Shown piece by piece: positions 9,607 through 17,729 of a DNA stretch of 64,000 nt. The DNA is from Stenotrophomonas maltophilia (GTDB taxonomy: Bacteria > Pseudomonadota > Gammaproteobacteria > Xanthomonadales > Xanthomonadaceae). Where the stretch lies: NCBI GenBank assembly GCA_002363385.1, contig DEVL01000002.1:124001-188000 (forward strand). Direction: 5' to 3'. The notes beneath the pieces are model-generated. The model saw nothing but the letters and a program-made list of their open reading frames with translations. It did no database searches and was not told the DNA's origin. A program made the position numbers and the translations under genes. Positions within the stretch are counted from its first letter, which is position 1; every line of letters begins with the position of its first letter.

Positions 9607-10023
9607 ATGGCTTCGACCGTTGTCCTGACCCGATCATGGGTCATCCATCCCTTCCACGCTGCTGTATTGGGCGGGGTGCTGCCGTTGTTCCTGGCGGCGC
9701 TGCTGGCCGACTACGCGTACTGGAGCACGTACGAGATCCAGTGGGCGAACTTTGCCTCCTGGCTGCTGATCGGCGCGATGGTGATGACAACGCTCGCCTT
9801 GCTGTGCGGGATCGTCGGCCTGGTCCGTCGCAGCCGCAACCTGGCCTATGTCGTGATTCTGGCGGTGACGTGGGGCGTGGGTTTCATCAACTGCCTGCAC
9901 CATGCGCGCGACGCGTGGGCAGTGATGCCGGCGGGCCTGGTGCTCTCGGTGATCCTGACGGTGCTGGCGCTGATCGCCACGTGGGTGGGGCTGTCCAGCC
10001 TGCGCGTGGGAGGTGTGCGATGA
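9607..10023 (+). CDS. DUF2231-type small integral membrane protein
   Basis: A 138-residue protein with four hydrophobic segments (about residues 18-38, 48-70, 78-96 and 106-128) and an N-terminal IHPFHAAVLGG, the motif that gives DUF2231 proteins their recognisable start. The start has a good ribosome binding site (CAGGAG) seven to eight bases upstream. Its stop overlaps the start of the sorbosone dehydrogenase lipoprotein gene (ATGA), so the two are translationally coupled. This suggests the membrane protein works with the periplasmic or lipid-anchored dehydrogenase, possibly as an electron-transfer or anchoring partner. That role is inference; DUF2231 has no established function. Confidence 0.75.
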   Translation: MASTVVLTRSWVIHPFHAAVLGGVLPLFLAALLADYAYWSTYEIQWANFASWLLIGAMVMTTLALLCGIVGLVRRSRNLAYVVILAVTWGVGFINCLHHARDAWAVMPAGLVLSVILTVLALIATWVGLSSLRVGGVR

Positions 10024-11327
10024 GCCGCCAGACCACGTTCCGGATGCTCTCGGTGTCCGCCTTGGCGGTCGCTCTGGCGGCCTGCAGTGGCAAGGCGCCC
10101 CAGCTTGATCAATATGGTGGCAGCCCGGAGATGCCCGAGCCGCATCGTGGCCTGATGCCGGACATGACCATCGCCAAGCCGGCGCAGTGGGGCGATATGC
10201 TTCCCACGGTGCCCAAGGGCTATCGCATTTCGGCGATTGCCACCGATCTGAACATCCCGCGGCAGACCCTCATGCTGCCCAATGGCGACATCCTGGTGGC
10301 TGAAGGTCGTGGCGGCAGCGCGCCCGCGCTCAAGCCGAAGGATGTGATTGCCGGCAAGATCAAGGCCAAGGGCAATACCTCGGTCAAGAGTGGCAACCGC
10401 CTGACCCTGCTGCGCGATGCCGATGGGGATGGCGTTTATGAGTTGAAGACGGTTTTCGCCGACAAGCTCAACGCGCCCTATGGCCTGGCGCTGATAGGCA
10501 ATGCGATCTACGTGGCCAACCAGGACGCGGTGGTGCGCTTCGATTATCAGGAAGGGCAGACCAAGGCCAGCGCGGCGCCGGTCAAGCTGACCGACCTGCC
10601 GTCCGCCATCAACCATCACTGGACCAAGGCGATGACCGCCAGTGCCGATGGCCGCTATCTGTACGTGGGTATCGGCTCCAACAGCAACATCACCGAACGC
10701 GGCATGGCGGTGGAGATCGATCGCGCGCGGATCTGGCAGATCGATGTGGCCACTGGCGCGCACAAGGATTACGCCACCGGCATCCGCAATCCCACGGCGC
10801 TGGCGATCCAGCCGGGCAGCGGCACGCTGTGGGCCGTGGTGAACGAACGCGATGAGATCGGCCCGAACCTCGTGCCCGATTACCTCACCTCGGTGAAGGA
10901 GGGCGGCTTCTATGGCTGGCCTTACAGCTACTGGGGCAAGAATGTGGATCGCCGCGTGATGCCGCAGAACCCGGAGAAGGTCGCCTCGGCGATTGCCCCG
11001 GATTACGCACTGGGCTCGCATGTGGCCGCACTGGGCGTGGCCTTCTCGTCCGAGGTGATGGGGACGCAGTTCGCCGATGGTGTATTCGTGGGCGAGCACG
11101 GCAGCTGGAACCGCAATCCCCCGGTCGGCTACAAAGTCGTGTTCGTGCCCTTCAGCAACGGCCGTCCGGCCGGCGAGCCGATCGATTTCGTGAGCGGCTT
11201 CTTCGGCGAAGACGGCAAGACCCGCGGCCGCCCGGTGGGCGTCACGGTCGATCCGCGCGGCGCGCTGATCGTCGCCGATGACCTCTCCAACACGATCTGG
11301 CGAGTCACCCGCGACGGCGCCCAGTAA
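10020..11327 (+). CDS. Sorbosone dehydrogenase-family (PQQ-type glucose/sorbosone dehydrogenase) lipoprotein
   Basis: A 435-residue protein whose N-terminus ends in a lipobox (ALAVALAAC), predicting a lipoprotein with Cys at about residue 21. The rest is a six-bladed beta-propeller of the GSDH family: YRISAIATDLNIPR near the start, RLTLLRDADGDGVYELK (a calcium-binding-like DADGDG loop), and GVAFSSEVMG and GEHGSWNR in the last third, as in soluble sorbosone or glucose dehydrogenases that use PQQ. A longer upstream-open frame exists, but the ATG at 10020 overlaps the DUF2231 stop and starts a clean signal peptide. The sugar substrate is unknown, and PQQ use is by family only. Confidence 0.82.
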   Translation: MSRQTTFRMLSVSALAVALAACSGKAPQLDQYGGSPEMPEPHRGLMPDMTIAKPAQWGDMLPTVPKGYRISAIATDLNIPRQTLMLPNGDILVAEGRGGSAPALKPKDVIAGKIKAKGNTSVKSGNRLTLLRDADGDGVYELKTVFADKLNAPYGLALIGNAIYVANQDAVVRFDYQEGQTKASAAPVKLTDLPSAINHHWTKAMTASADGRYLYVGIGSNSNITERGMAVEIDRARIWQIDVATGAHKDYATGIRNPTALAIQPGSGTLWAVVNERDEIGPNLVPDYLTSVKEGGFYGWPYSYWGKNVDRRVMPQNPEKVASAIAPDYALGSHVAALGVAFSSEVMGTQFADGVFVGEHGSWNRNPPVGYKVVFVPFSNGRPAGEPIDFVSGFFGEDGKTRGRPVGVTVDPRGALIVADDLSNTIWRVTRDGAQ

Positions 11328-11333
11328 CCTCTT

Positions 11334-11374
11334 AACGGGGACGGAGGTAATTAATAACTACCTCCGTCCCTGTT
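11334..11374. terminator. Bidirectional terminator hairpin
   Basis: The arms at 11334-11349 and 11359-11374 pair over 16 positions with one mismatch, around the core GACGGAGGTA. The loop is AT-rich (nine bases). It starts six bases after the dehydrogenase stop and ends three bases before the convergent DJ-1/PfpI gene, so it can serve both directions. Confidence 0.8.
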
Positions 11375-11377
11375 ATT

Positions 11378-12055
11378 TCAGCCCAGCTGCTTGAGCAGGA
11401 CCTGAGCCGCTTCTTCAGACGAGGCGGGGTTCTGGCCGGTGATCAGCAGGCCATCGGTGACGACATACGAGCCCCAGTCCGGGCCCTTGGTGTAAATGCC
11501 GCCTGCGGCCTTGAGCATGTCTTCGACCAGGAAGGGCACCACGTCGGTGAGGCCCACGCCTTCTTCTTCGGTGTTGGTGAAGCCCGTGACGTTCTTGCCC
11601 TGGACCAGCGGCGCACCGTCGGCAGTCTTGACGTCACGCAGCACGCCCGGGGCATGGCAGACCAGCGCGACCGGCTTGCCGGCGGCGATGAACGCCTCGA
11701 TCAGAGCGATGGAATGGGCGTCTTCGGCCAGGTCCCACAGCGGGCCATGGCCGCCGGGATAGAACACGGTATCGAAGTCGGCCTGCAAGACGCTGTCCAG
11801 GCGGACGGTGTTGGCCAGCTGTGCGTTGGCATCGGCGTCGGCTTCAAAGCGACGGGTCGCGTCGGTCTTGAAGTCCGGCTCGTTGCTCTTGGGATCCAGC
11901 GGCGGCTGCCCACCCTTGGGTGAGGCCAGCACGATCTCTGCGCCCGCATCCTTGAAGGTGTAGTAGGGGGCCGCCAGCTCTTCCAGCCAGAAACCGGTTT
12001 TCTTGCCGGTGGTGCCAAGTTCGTCGTGCGAGGTCAGAACGATGAGGACTTTCAT
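11378..12055 (-). CDS. DJ-1/PfpI-family protein (class I glutamine amidotransferase-like)
   Basis: A 225-residue DJ-1/ThiJ/PfpI superfamily protein. The conserved Cys-His pair is at C133-H134 (PVALVCHAPGVL), with an upstream Glu at about residue 25 (WLEEL) placed as in Hsp31/glyoxalase III-like members, and the YPGGHGPLWDL loop expected for this subgroup. Such proteins act as glutathione-independent glyoxalases or deglycases, and paralogues are often induced by electrophile stress. A TetR gene lies upstream on the same strand, and a nearly identical palindrome precedes both genes, so TetR repression of this gene is likely. The ATG at 12055 begins the canonical first strand (MKVLIVLTSH). Confidence 0.87.
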   Translation of the reverse strand: MKVLIVLTSHDELGTTGKKTGFWLEELAAPYYTFKDAGAEIVLASPKGGQPPLDPKSNEPDFKTDATRRFEADADANAQLANTVRLDSVLQADFDTVFYPGGHGPLWDLAEDAHSIALIEAFIAAGKPVALVCHAPGVLRDVKTADGAPLVQGKNVTGFTNTEEEGVGLTDVVPFLVEDMLKAAGGIYTKGPDWGSYVVTDGLLITGQNPASSEEAAQVLLKQLG

Positions 12056-12081
12056 GGGTCATGCTCCTGTGGGTGCTTGAT

Positions 12082-12096
12082 TAGACTGGTCGTCTA
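12082..12096. promoter_or_regulatory. TetR operator candidate upstream of the DJ-1/PfpI gene
   Basis: The dyad TAGAC-TGGTC-GTCTA lies 26 bases before the start codon of the DJ-1/PfpI gene. It differs at a single base from the site at 12773-12787, upstream of the TetR gene itself. Confidence 0.75.
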
Positions 12097-12151
12097 GTGA
12101 TGGGGCCGAGAAAAACACGTCGGTAAGAACGTGTATGAAAACCTCCCCGTG

Positions 12152-12751
12152 TCAGGGGGTGCTGTGCAGCATACGGGTGGTCAACGCCACCGCGTCGTCG
12201 AAAGGGCGCGGCGTGCGGGCGATCTTGACCATGATGCTGGTGCCCAACCACAGCTGATACAGGCTTCGGGCGACCGCGTCGGGCGGGCCCTGGACCGTCA
12301 CTGAGCCGTCGGCGACGCCCGCTGCCACCGCGCGCGCCAGCCGATCGGTGATCCCGGTGGTGCCGCGCTGAAGGGCGGCGCGCATGGATTCGGACAGGTC
12401 CGCTACTTCGGCGCCAAGCTTCACAGCCAGGCACTTGCCCTGGCAGTCCTCGAAAGACTGGCTGTCCTGCCAGGCGCGGAAGTAGGCCTCAAGCTGCTCG
12501 GCCTTGGTCTGGCCGGGTTGGCGGAAGATACGGTCCATATCGGCCAGATAGGCGGTGAAGTAGTCCTCCAGCATCGCCTCGCCGAAGGCTTCCTTCGAGG
12601 CGAAGTAATGGTAGAACGAGCCCTTGGGCACGCCGGCCGCGGCGAGGACCTCGTTGAGGCCGACCGCGGAAAAACCCTTGGCGCTCATGATCCGCTGGCC
12701 AGTGGCCAGGATCGTGTCGCGGGCGGGGGAGCTGGCGGTGGTCGAGTTCAT
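12152..12751 (-). CDS. TetR/AcrR-family repressor
   Basis: A 199-residue regulator with an N-terminal TetR helix-turn-helix: ILATGQRIMSAKGFSAVGLN leads into the recognition segment AAGVPKGSFYHYFASKEAFG (residues ~15-60), followed by an all-helical ligand-binding domain with two cysteines close together (CQGKC, near residue 105). That pair could be thiol-reactive, as in some electrophile-sensing TetR proteins, but this is inference. It is upstream of and co-directional with the DJ-1/PfpI gene. Matching 15-base dyads before both genes indicate autoregulation plus control of the downstream gene. Confidence 0.88.
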   Translation of the reverse strand: MNSTTASSPARDTILATGQRIMSAKGFSAVGLNEVLAAAGVPKGSFYHYFASKEAFGEAMLEDYFTAYLADMDRIFRQPGQTKAEQLEAYFRAWQDSQSFEDCQGKCLAVKLGAEVADLSESMRAALQRGTTGITDRLARAVAAGVADGSVTVQGPPDAVARSLYQLWLGTSIMVKIARTPRPFDDAVALTTRMLHSTP

Positions 12752-12772
12752 GGGGCGTACTGTACGCCTGAT

Positions 12773-12787
12773 TAGACCGGTCGTCTA
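12773..12787. promoter_or_regulatory. TetR operator candidate upstream of the TetR gene
   Basis: TAGAC-CGGTC-GTCTA lies 21 bases upstream of the TetR start. It is the same dyad as at 12082-12096 with one base changed in the spacer. Confidence 0.75.
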
Positions 12788-12814
12788 GTAATTTGTTGTC
12801 TACGGTCTACCAGG

Positions 12815-12837
12815 AGCCGGCCAGCGGCTGGCACTAC
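12815..12837 (-). repeat. SMAG-type (GTAG-terminated) REP palindrome
   Basis: On the minus strand GTAG is followed by a GC-rich palindrome (GTGCCAGCC / GGCCGGCT arms), the layout of Stenotrophomonas SMAG repeats. A degenerate copy in the opposite orientation (TAGTGCCGACC at about 12854) follows, which would make an inverted pair. It lies between the TetR promoter and a small conserved gene. Confidence 0.65.
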
Positions 12838-12925
12838 CGCCGGTCCGGGCAGATAGTGCCGACCGGGGGTGGCGGATCACGGTATATTCCCCGGCCCCAT
12901 TTTCATTGCCAGATATCGCCCCGCC

Positions 12926-13195
12926 ATGAACACGCCCCGGAAACACTACAAACATCCCGCCGAATCCGAGATCGGCAACGGCACGATCTACCTCGAGGCG
13001 CAGGGCGATGTGATCGTGCGGCAGGTGGAGAGCTACCGCAGCGTGCTGGTCTGGGCCGACAAATCCGGGCAGGCCGATGAGCGCTTCCCGTTGTCCGATC
13101 AGCCGCTGTCCTGGCTGGATCTGGATTCGGATGACGCCATCACCGCCAGTCAGTTTGAAGCCGTGTGGAAGCAGGCCAAAGCCGTTTCGGGCTGA
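12926..13195 (+). CDS. Small conserved hypothetical protein
   Basis: An 89-residue soluble acidic protein with no signal peptide or membrane segment. I do not recognise a named domain. The ATG at 12926 is chosen over an in-frame upstream ATG at 12869 because the sequence from MNTPRKHYKHPAESEIGNG reads as a coherent start. It ends 20 bases before the stop of the convergent MocR gene. Strong coding character (GC3 pattern, no stops) and predicted alternating strand/helix content (GTIYLEAQGDVIVRQVESYR) support a real gene. Confidence 0.65.
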   Translation: MNTPRKHYKHPAESEIGNGTIYLEAQGDVIVRQVESYRSVLVWADKSGQADERFPLSDQPLSWLDLDSDDAITASQFEAVWKQAKAVSG

Positions 13196-13214
13196 GTGGG
13201 CCGGTAGGCGGGCG

Positions 13215-14582
13215 TCATACCGTCCAACCCGTGCTTTCCGCCGCCGCCACATGCATCAGCTGATCCAGCTGGCGCAGCGCCCGGTGCAGTTCCTGCCGGT
13301 TGGCGGCGGCGCCCAATGAAATCCGCACCGCATCGTTGATCGCCACGCCCTCCGGGGTGAACGCCGATGACGGTGCGATCCCCAGGCCCTGCAGGCGTGC
13401 GGCGTGGGTCAGGCTGGCAGCGGTCCAGTGCGCCGGCAGACGGCACCAGGCATGCACGCCGGCGCAGTGCTGCAGGAACCGTGGCGACAGCGCGGACTGC
13501 GCCAGATAGCGGCGCTCGGCCGCTTCTTCCTGAACCAGTTTCAGCATCGCCTGTGCGGAGCCATCCAGGATCAGCTGCGTCACCAGTGCGTTCATCAGCG
13601 GTGGTGCCATCAGGTTGACGGCGCGCAGCGCATCCAGCACGCCTTGGCGTGAGACGCCGTCGGGCAGCTGCACAAAGCCGGTGTGCAAGCCCGGGCTCAG
13701 GCATTTGGAGAGCGTGGAGATGTAGCAGGTGTGCTGCGGCGCCAGCAGCGCGAGCGGGGCAGGCGCCTCGTTCTCCAGCAGCCAGTAAGGGTCGTCTTCG
13801 ATCAGCCGCAGGTTCTGCGTGCGCACCACGTCGGCCAGCGCTTCACGGCGTTCCGGCGGCAACGTGTGGCCGGTGGGGTTCTGTGCGGTCGGGTTGAGAT
13901 AGACCACCCGCGCGCTGTGCTTCTTCGCCGCGCGCGCCAGCGCATCCGGGCGCATGCCCTGCGCGTCGCACTCCACCACCTGCAGGCGCCGCTGCAGCAC
14001 GCGCGCAGCATGCAGCAGGCCGGGGTAGACCAACGGCTCGCACAGAATCGTGTCACCGGCATCGGTCAGCGCCAGCACCAGGGCGGACAGGGCAGCCTGT
14101 GCGCCTTCGGTGACCACCAGTGCCTCGGCATCCACTTTGCCGAGGATCGGCTTGAGCCACTGCTGCGCCGCCAGCTGATCGGCTCGGCTGCCACCACCAA
14201 CGTGATACGTCATCAGATTGCCTGCATCGCTGCGGGTCAGCACCGTGGACAGGCCACGCCGCAGCATGTCCGCCACCTGGCCGCCGCCGGGACTCGGCGG
14301 CAGGTTCATGCTCAGGTCCACCCGCTGCGCCAGTTCCACCTTGGGCGGTGCCACGAACGACCCCAGCGGGCCGCGTGCATCGATCAACCCGCGCGTGCGC
14401 GCCTCGTTGAACGCGCGGGTCACGGTGGTGAGATCCACGCCCAGCTCGGTCGCCAGCGCGCGCTGTGCAGGCAGGCGTTGGCCGGGGCGCAGCGCACCGG
14501 ACCAGACCGCACGTTCCAGCGCCTGCACGATGCGCAGGTAGACCGGCCCGTGGCCATCGGCGATGAGGGGGCTCCATTCCAT
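13215..14582 (-). CDS. MocR-type GntR/aminotransferase fusion regulator
   Basis: A 455-residue MocR/GabR-type protein. Residues ~10-75 are a GntR winged HTH (PVYLRIVQALERAVWSG, then LPAQRALATELGVDLTTVTRAF). Residues ~95-445 are a fold-type I PLP-dependent aminotransferase domain with the NPTGHTLPPERR loop and the PLP lysine in STLSKCLSPG. Members act as PLP- or amino-acid-sensing regulators of a neighbouring transport or metabolism gene. Here the divergent neighbour is the cyo operon, which is not a usual MocR target, so the regulator may only control itself or a distant gene. Direct repeats in its promoter region are a candidate binding site. Confidence 0.88.
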   Translation of the reverse strand: MEWSPLIADGHGPVYLRIVQALERAVWSGALRPGQRLPAQRALATELGVDLTTVTRAFNEARTRGLIDARGPLGSFVAPPKVELAQRVDLSMNLPPSPGGGQVADMLRRGLSTVLTRSDAGNLMTYHVGGGSRADQLAAQQWLKPILGKVDAEALVVTEGAQAALSALVLALTDAGDTILCEPLVYPGLLHAARVLQRRLQVVECDAQGMRPDALARAAKKHSARVVYLNPTAQNPTGHTLPPERREALADVVRTQNLRLIEDDPYWLLENEAPAPLALLAPQHTCYISTLSKCLSPGLHTGFVQLPDGVSRQGVLDALRAVNLMAPPLMNALVTQLILDGSAQAMLKLVQEEAAERRYLAQSALSPRFLQHCAGVHAWCRLPAHWTAASLTHAARLQGLGIAPSSAFTPEGVAINDAVRISLGAAANRQELHRALRQLDQLMHVAAAESTGWTV

Positions 14583-14614
14583 GCGCGCATGGTACGCGCG
14601 CCGGGGAGAGCGGC

Positions 14615-14648
14615 TGCGACAGTGTGTCGCATCATGTATGGATCATGT
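14615..14648. promoter_or_regulatory. Dyad plus direct repeats upstream of the MocR gene
   Basis: A perfect 7-bp inverted repeat (TGCGACA-gtg-TGTCGCA, 14615-14631) is followed directly by two ATCATGT direct repeats 11 bp apart (14631-14637 and 14642-14648). MocR regulators such as GabR and PdxR are known to bind spaced direct repeats near their own promoters, so this is a plausible operator. Confidence 0.5.
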
Positions 14649-14677
14649 CGTTGCCTAACGTACGCGGCTGCGGCGGG

Positions 14678-14711
14678 CACCCCCCATGCATATCGGTCAT
14701 GCAGGGGGGTG
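14678..14711 (+). promoter_or_regulatory. Strong hairpin in the region ahead of cyoA
   Basis: CACCCCCC-a-TGCA pairs with TGCA-GGGGGGTG (12 bp, one bulged A) around a nine-base loop. It lies 62 bases before the cyoA ATG. It could be a leader element of cyoA mRNA, an attenuator or an insulator between divergent promoters. No T run follows. Confidence 0.5.
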
Positions 14712-14772
14712 TTCGCCACTTTTCATGATCCGGGCCGCCCGGCCCGGCACTGCGTTGGAAGGGCCGTCACGC

Positions 14773-15747
14773 ATGAACCCCGCTACACATCCCGCTCGCC
14801 GCGCCGCGTTGGCCGCTCGAGCCCGCGCCGGACGCTGGTTCGGCCTGGCAGCACTGCTGCCACTGCTCACCGGGTGCAAGAACCTGGAGCTGTTCAACCC
14901 CATGGGCAGCATCGCCGAGCAGGAAATGCAGCTGATCCTGGTCTGCACCGGCCTGATGCTGCTGGTGGTGATCCCGGTGATCATCCTCACGCTGTACTTC
15001 GCGTGGCACTACCGCGAGTCGAACAAGGAGGCCACGTACGCACCGACCTGGTCGCATTCCACCGCGATCGAACTGGTGGTGTGGACGATTCCGTGCCTGA
15101 TCGTGGTCGTCCTCGGCGTGTTGATCTGGAAGAGTACCCACGCACTGGACCCGTACCGCCCGATCGAATCGGACAAGGCGCCGCTGCGCGTGGAAGTGGT
15201 GTCGCTCAACTGGAAATGGCTCTTCATCTATCCGGACCACAACGTGGCCACGGTCAACGAGCTGGTGATGCCGGTCGATACGCCGGTCGCGTTCAAGCTG
15301 ACCTCCGAGTCGATGATGAACGCCTTTTTCGTACCGCAACTGGGCAGCATGGTCTACACCATGCCGGCCATGCAGAGCCGGCTGCACCTGATCGGGCACA
15401 CGCCCGGTACCTATGCCGGCATGTCCTCGGCCTACAGCGGCGCGGGCTTCTCGGACATGAAGTTCGATGCGCGGGTCATGACCGAAGCCGACTTCGAGCA
15501 ATGGCTGGCGCAGTCGCGCGGCACCGCCGAACACCTGGGCCAGGCCCGTCTGGCCGAACTTGAAAAGCCCACCCATGGCGCGCCGATGCAGCGTTTCGCC
15601 AGCGTGGACACCGGACTGTTCGACAGCATCCTGCGCCGCTACGGCGGCATGCCTGACGACGAAATCTGCCTGCCCGGTGAAGCGCCCGGCGCGAAAACCC
15701 AACTCGTGAGCCTGGCCGCACCTGCCAGCCGTACCGCGGAGAACTGA
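14773..15747 (+). CDS. cyoA: Cytochrome bo3-type ubiquinol oxidase subunit II
   Basis: A 324-residue CyoA. The signal peptide ends in a lipobox (LLPLLTGC), then come two membrane helices (residues ~55-80 and ~95-118) and a periplasmic cupredoxin domain. The segment before the end of that domain (YSGAGFSDMKFDA) is the quinol-oxidase form and lacks the Cys/His/Met set of CuA, so electrons come from quinol, not cytochrome c. The ATG at 14773 is preferred to one at 14725, since it opens a normal lipoprotein signal. It is first gene of cyoABCD plus two copper chaperones, all overlapping or within two bases of each other. The C-terminus is longer than in E. coli by sequence around the subunit's tail. 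Confidence 0.93.
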   Translation: MNPATHPARRAALAARARAGRWFGLAALLPLLTGCKNLELFNPMGSIAEQEMQLILVCTGLMLLVVIPVIILTLYFAWHYRESNKEATYAPTWSHSTAIELVVWTIPCLIVVVLGVLIWKSTHALDPYRPIESDKAPLRVEVVSLNWKWLFIYPDHNVATVNELVMPVDTPVAFKLTSESMMNAFFVPQLGSMVYTMPAMQSRLHLIGHTPGTYAGMSSAYSGAGFSDMKFDARVMTEADFEQWLAQSRGTAEHLGQARLAELEKPTHGAPMQRFASVDTGLFDSILRRYGGMPDDEICLPGEAPGAKTQLVSLAAPASRTAEN

Positions 15748-15749
15748 TT

Positions 15750-17729
15750 GTGCTTGGAAAGTTGAACCTCGAGGCGATTCCCTACCACGATCCGATCATC
15801 ATGTCGGCGCTGGCGGGTTCGCTGCTGCTGGGGGCGGCGATCATCGCGGCCATCACGTATTACAAGAAGTGGGGCTATATCTGGACCGAGTGGATCACCT
15901 CGGTGGACCACAAGAAGATCGGCGTGATGTACATCATCCTGGCCCTGGTCATGCTGGTGCGCGGCTTCGCCGATGCACTGATGATGCGCGCCCAGCAGGC
16001 CATCGCCGCCAACGACAGCGCCGGCTACCTGCCGCCGGAGCACTACGACCAGATCTTCACCGCGCATGGCGTGATCATGATCTTCTTTGTGGCGACGCCG
16101 CTGATCGTGGGCCTGATGAACATCGTGGTGCCGCTGCAGATCGGCGCGCGCGACGTCGCCTTCCCGTTCGTCAACTCGCTCAGCTTCTGGTTGTCGGCGG
16201 TGGGCGCGGTGCTGGTGATGCTGTCGATGTTCGTCGGCGATTTCGCCGCGACCGGCTGGGTGGCGTACCCGCCGTTGTCCGGGATCGACTACAGCCCCAC
16301 GGTGGGCGTGGACTACTACATCTGGTCATTGCAGGTGTCCGGCATCGGCACCACCCTGACCGGTCTGAACTTCATCGTCACCATCCTCAAGATGCGTGCG
16401 CCGGGCATGGACCTGATGAAGATGCCGGTGTTCACCTGGACCGCGCTGATCACCAACATCCTGATCGTGGCGATCTTCCCGGTGCTGACCGCGACCCTGG
16501 CGCTGCTGACCATGGACCGCTACTTCGGGATGCATTTTTTCACCAATGATGCTGGCGGCAACGCCATGATGTACGTCAACCTGATTTGGATCTGGGGCCA
16601 CCCGGAAGTCTACGTCCTGATCCTGCCGTGCTTCGGTGCGTTCTCGGAGATCATCGCCACGTTCTCGGGCAAGCCGCTGTTCGGCTACCGCTCGATGGTC
16701 TATGCGACCTCGTCGATTGGCATCCTGTCGTTCTTCGTGTGGCTGCACCACTTCTTCACCATGGGCTCGGGCGCGAACGTGAATGCCTTCTTCGGCATCA
16801 TGACCTCGATCATCTCGATCCCCACCGGCGTGAAGCTGTTCAACTGGCTGTTCACCATGTATCGCGGCCGGATCCGCTACCACTCCTCGACCTTGTGGAC
16901 GATCGGCTTCATGGTCACCTTCGCCCTGGGCGGCATGACCGGCGTGATGCTGGCGATTCCGGGTGCGGATTTCGTGCTGCACAACAGCCTGTTCCTGATC
17001 GCGCACTTCCATAACGTCATCATCGGCGGCGTGGTGTTCGGCTGCCTGGCGGGCATCAGCTTCTGGTTCCCGAAGGCGTTTGGCTTCACCCTCAACGAGC
17101 GCTGGGGCAAGATCTCGTTCTGGTGCTGGCTGGTCGGCTTCTATCTGGCCTTCATGCCGCTGTACGTGCTGGGCTTCAAGGGCATGACCCGCCGCATGAA
17201 CCACTACGGCGTGGAGGGCTACCAGCCGTGGCTGATCGTGGCCGCCATCGGTGCACTGGTGATTGCCGCCGGTGTCGCTGCGATGTTCATACAGTTCTAC
17301 GTCAGCGTGCGTGACCGCAAGGCCAATATGGATCTCACGGGCGACCCGTGGAATGCGCGCAGCCTGGAGTGGGCCACGTCTTCGCCACCGCCGTTCTACA
17401 ACTTCGCCAAGCTGCCGGCGATCACCTCGCTGGAGCAGCATTGGGACGACAAGCAGCACGGCCGTGCCTGGCAGCGCCAGGACAGCTACGAGGACATCCA
17501 CATGCCACGCAACACCGCGTCGGGTGTGGTGATCTCGGTGTTCAGCCTGATCCTGTGCTTCGCCCTGGTCTGGCATATGTGGGTGCTGGCAGGCATCGGC
17601 CTGATCGGCGTGATCGCGACCTTTGTGCTGCGTTCGTACGACCGAGATGTGGACTATTACGTGCCCGCCGCCGAGGTGAAGCGCATCGAAGAGGCGCACT
17701 TCGCGCAGATGGAAGGAGCCAAGGCATGA
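15750..17729 (+). CDS. cyoB: Cytochrome bo3-type ubiquinol oxidase subunit I
   Basis: A 659-residue haem-copper oxidase catalytic subunit, about the length of E. coli CyoB (663), with some 15 membrane helices. It shows the WGHPEVYVLILPCFG segment (CuB His and cross-linked Tyr region), HHFFTMG for the other CuB histidines, and AHFHNVIIGG for the high- and low-spin haem ligands. It binds haem b/o3 and CuB and pumps protons while reducing oxygen to water at the inner membrane. Translation starts at GTG two bases after the cyoA stop. Haem O needs a CyoE farnesyltransferase, which is missing from this operon. Confidence 0.95.
   Translation: MLGKLNLEAIPYHDPIIMSALAGSLLLGAAIIAAITYYKKWGYIWTEWITSVDHKKIGVMYIILALVMLVRGFADALMMRAQQAIAANDSAGYLPPEHYDQIFTAHGVIMIFFVATPLIVGLMNIVVPLQIGARDVAFPFVNSLSFWLSAVGAVLVMLSMFVGDFAATGWVAYPPLSGIDYSPTVGVDYYIWSLQVSGIGTTLTGLNFIVTILKMRAPGMDLMKMPVFTWTALITNILIVAIFPVLTATLALLTMDRYFGMHFFTNDAGGNAMMYVNLIWIWGHPEVYVLILPCFGAFSEIIATFSGKPLFGYRSMVYATSSIGILSFFVWLHHFFTMGSGANVNAFFGIMTSIISIPTGVKLFNWLFTMYRGRIRYHSSTLWTIGFMVTFALGGMTGVMLAIPGADFVLHNSLFLIAHFHNVIIGGVVFGCLAGISFWFPKAFGFTLNERWGKISFWCWLVGFYLAFMPLYVLGFKGMTRRMNHYGVEGYQPWLIVAAIGALVIAAGVAAMFIQFYVSVRDRKANMDLTGDPWNARSLEWATSSPPPFYNFAKLPAITSLEQHWDDKQHGRAWQRQDSYEDIHMPRNTASGVVISVFSLILCFALVWHMWVLAGIGLIGVIATFVLRSYDRDVDYYVPAAEVKRIEEAHFAQMEGAKA

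Noticed and set aside
13683..15563. A 626-codon plus-strand frame over the MocR gene and cyoA.
   Set aside because: It spans two genes with strong domain evidence in other frames, and has no recognisable domain itself.
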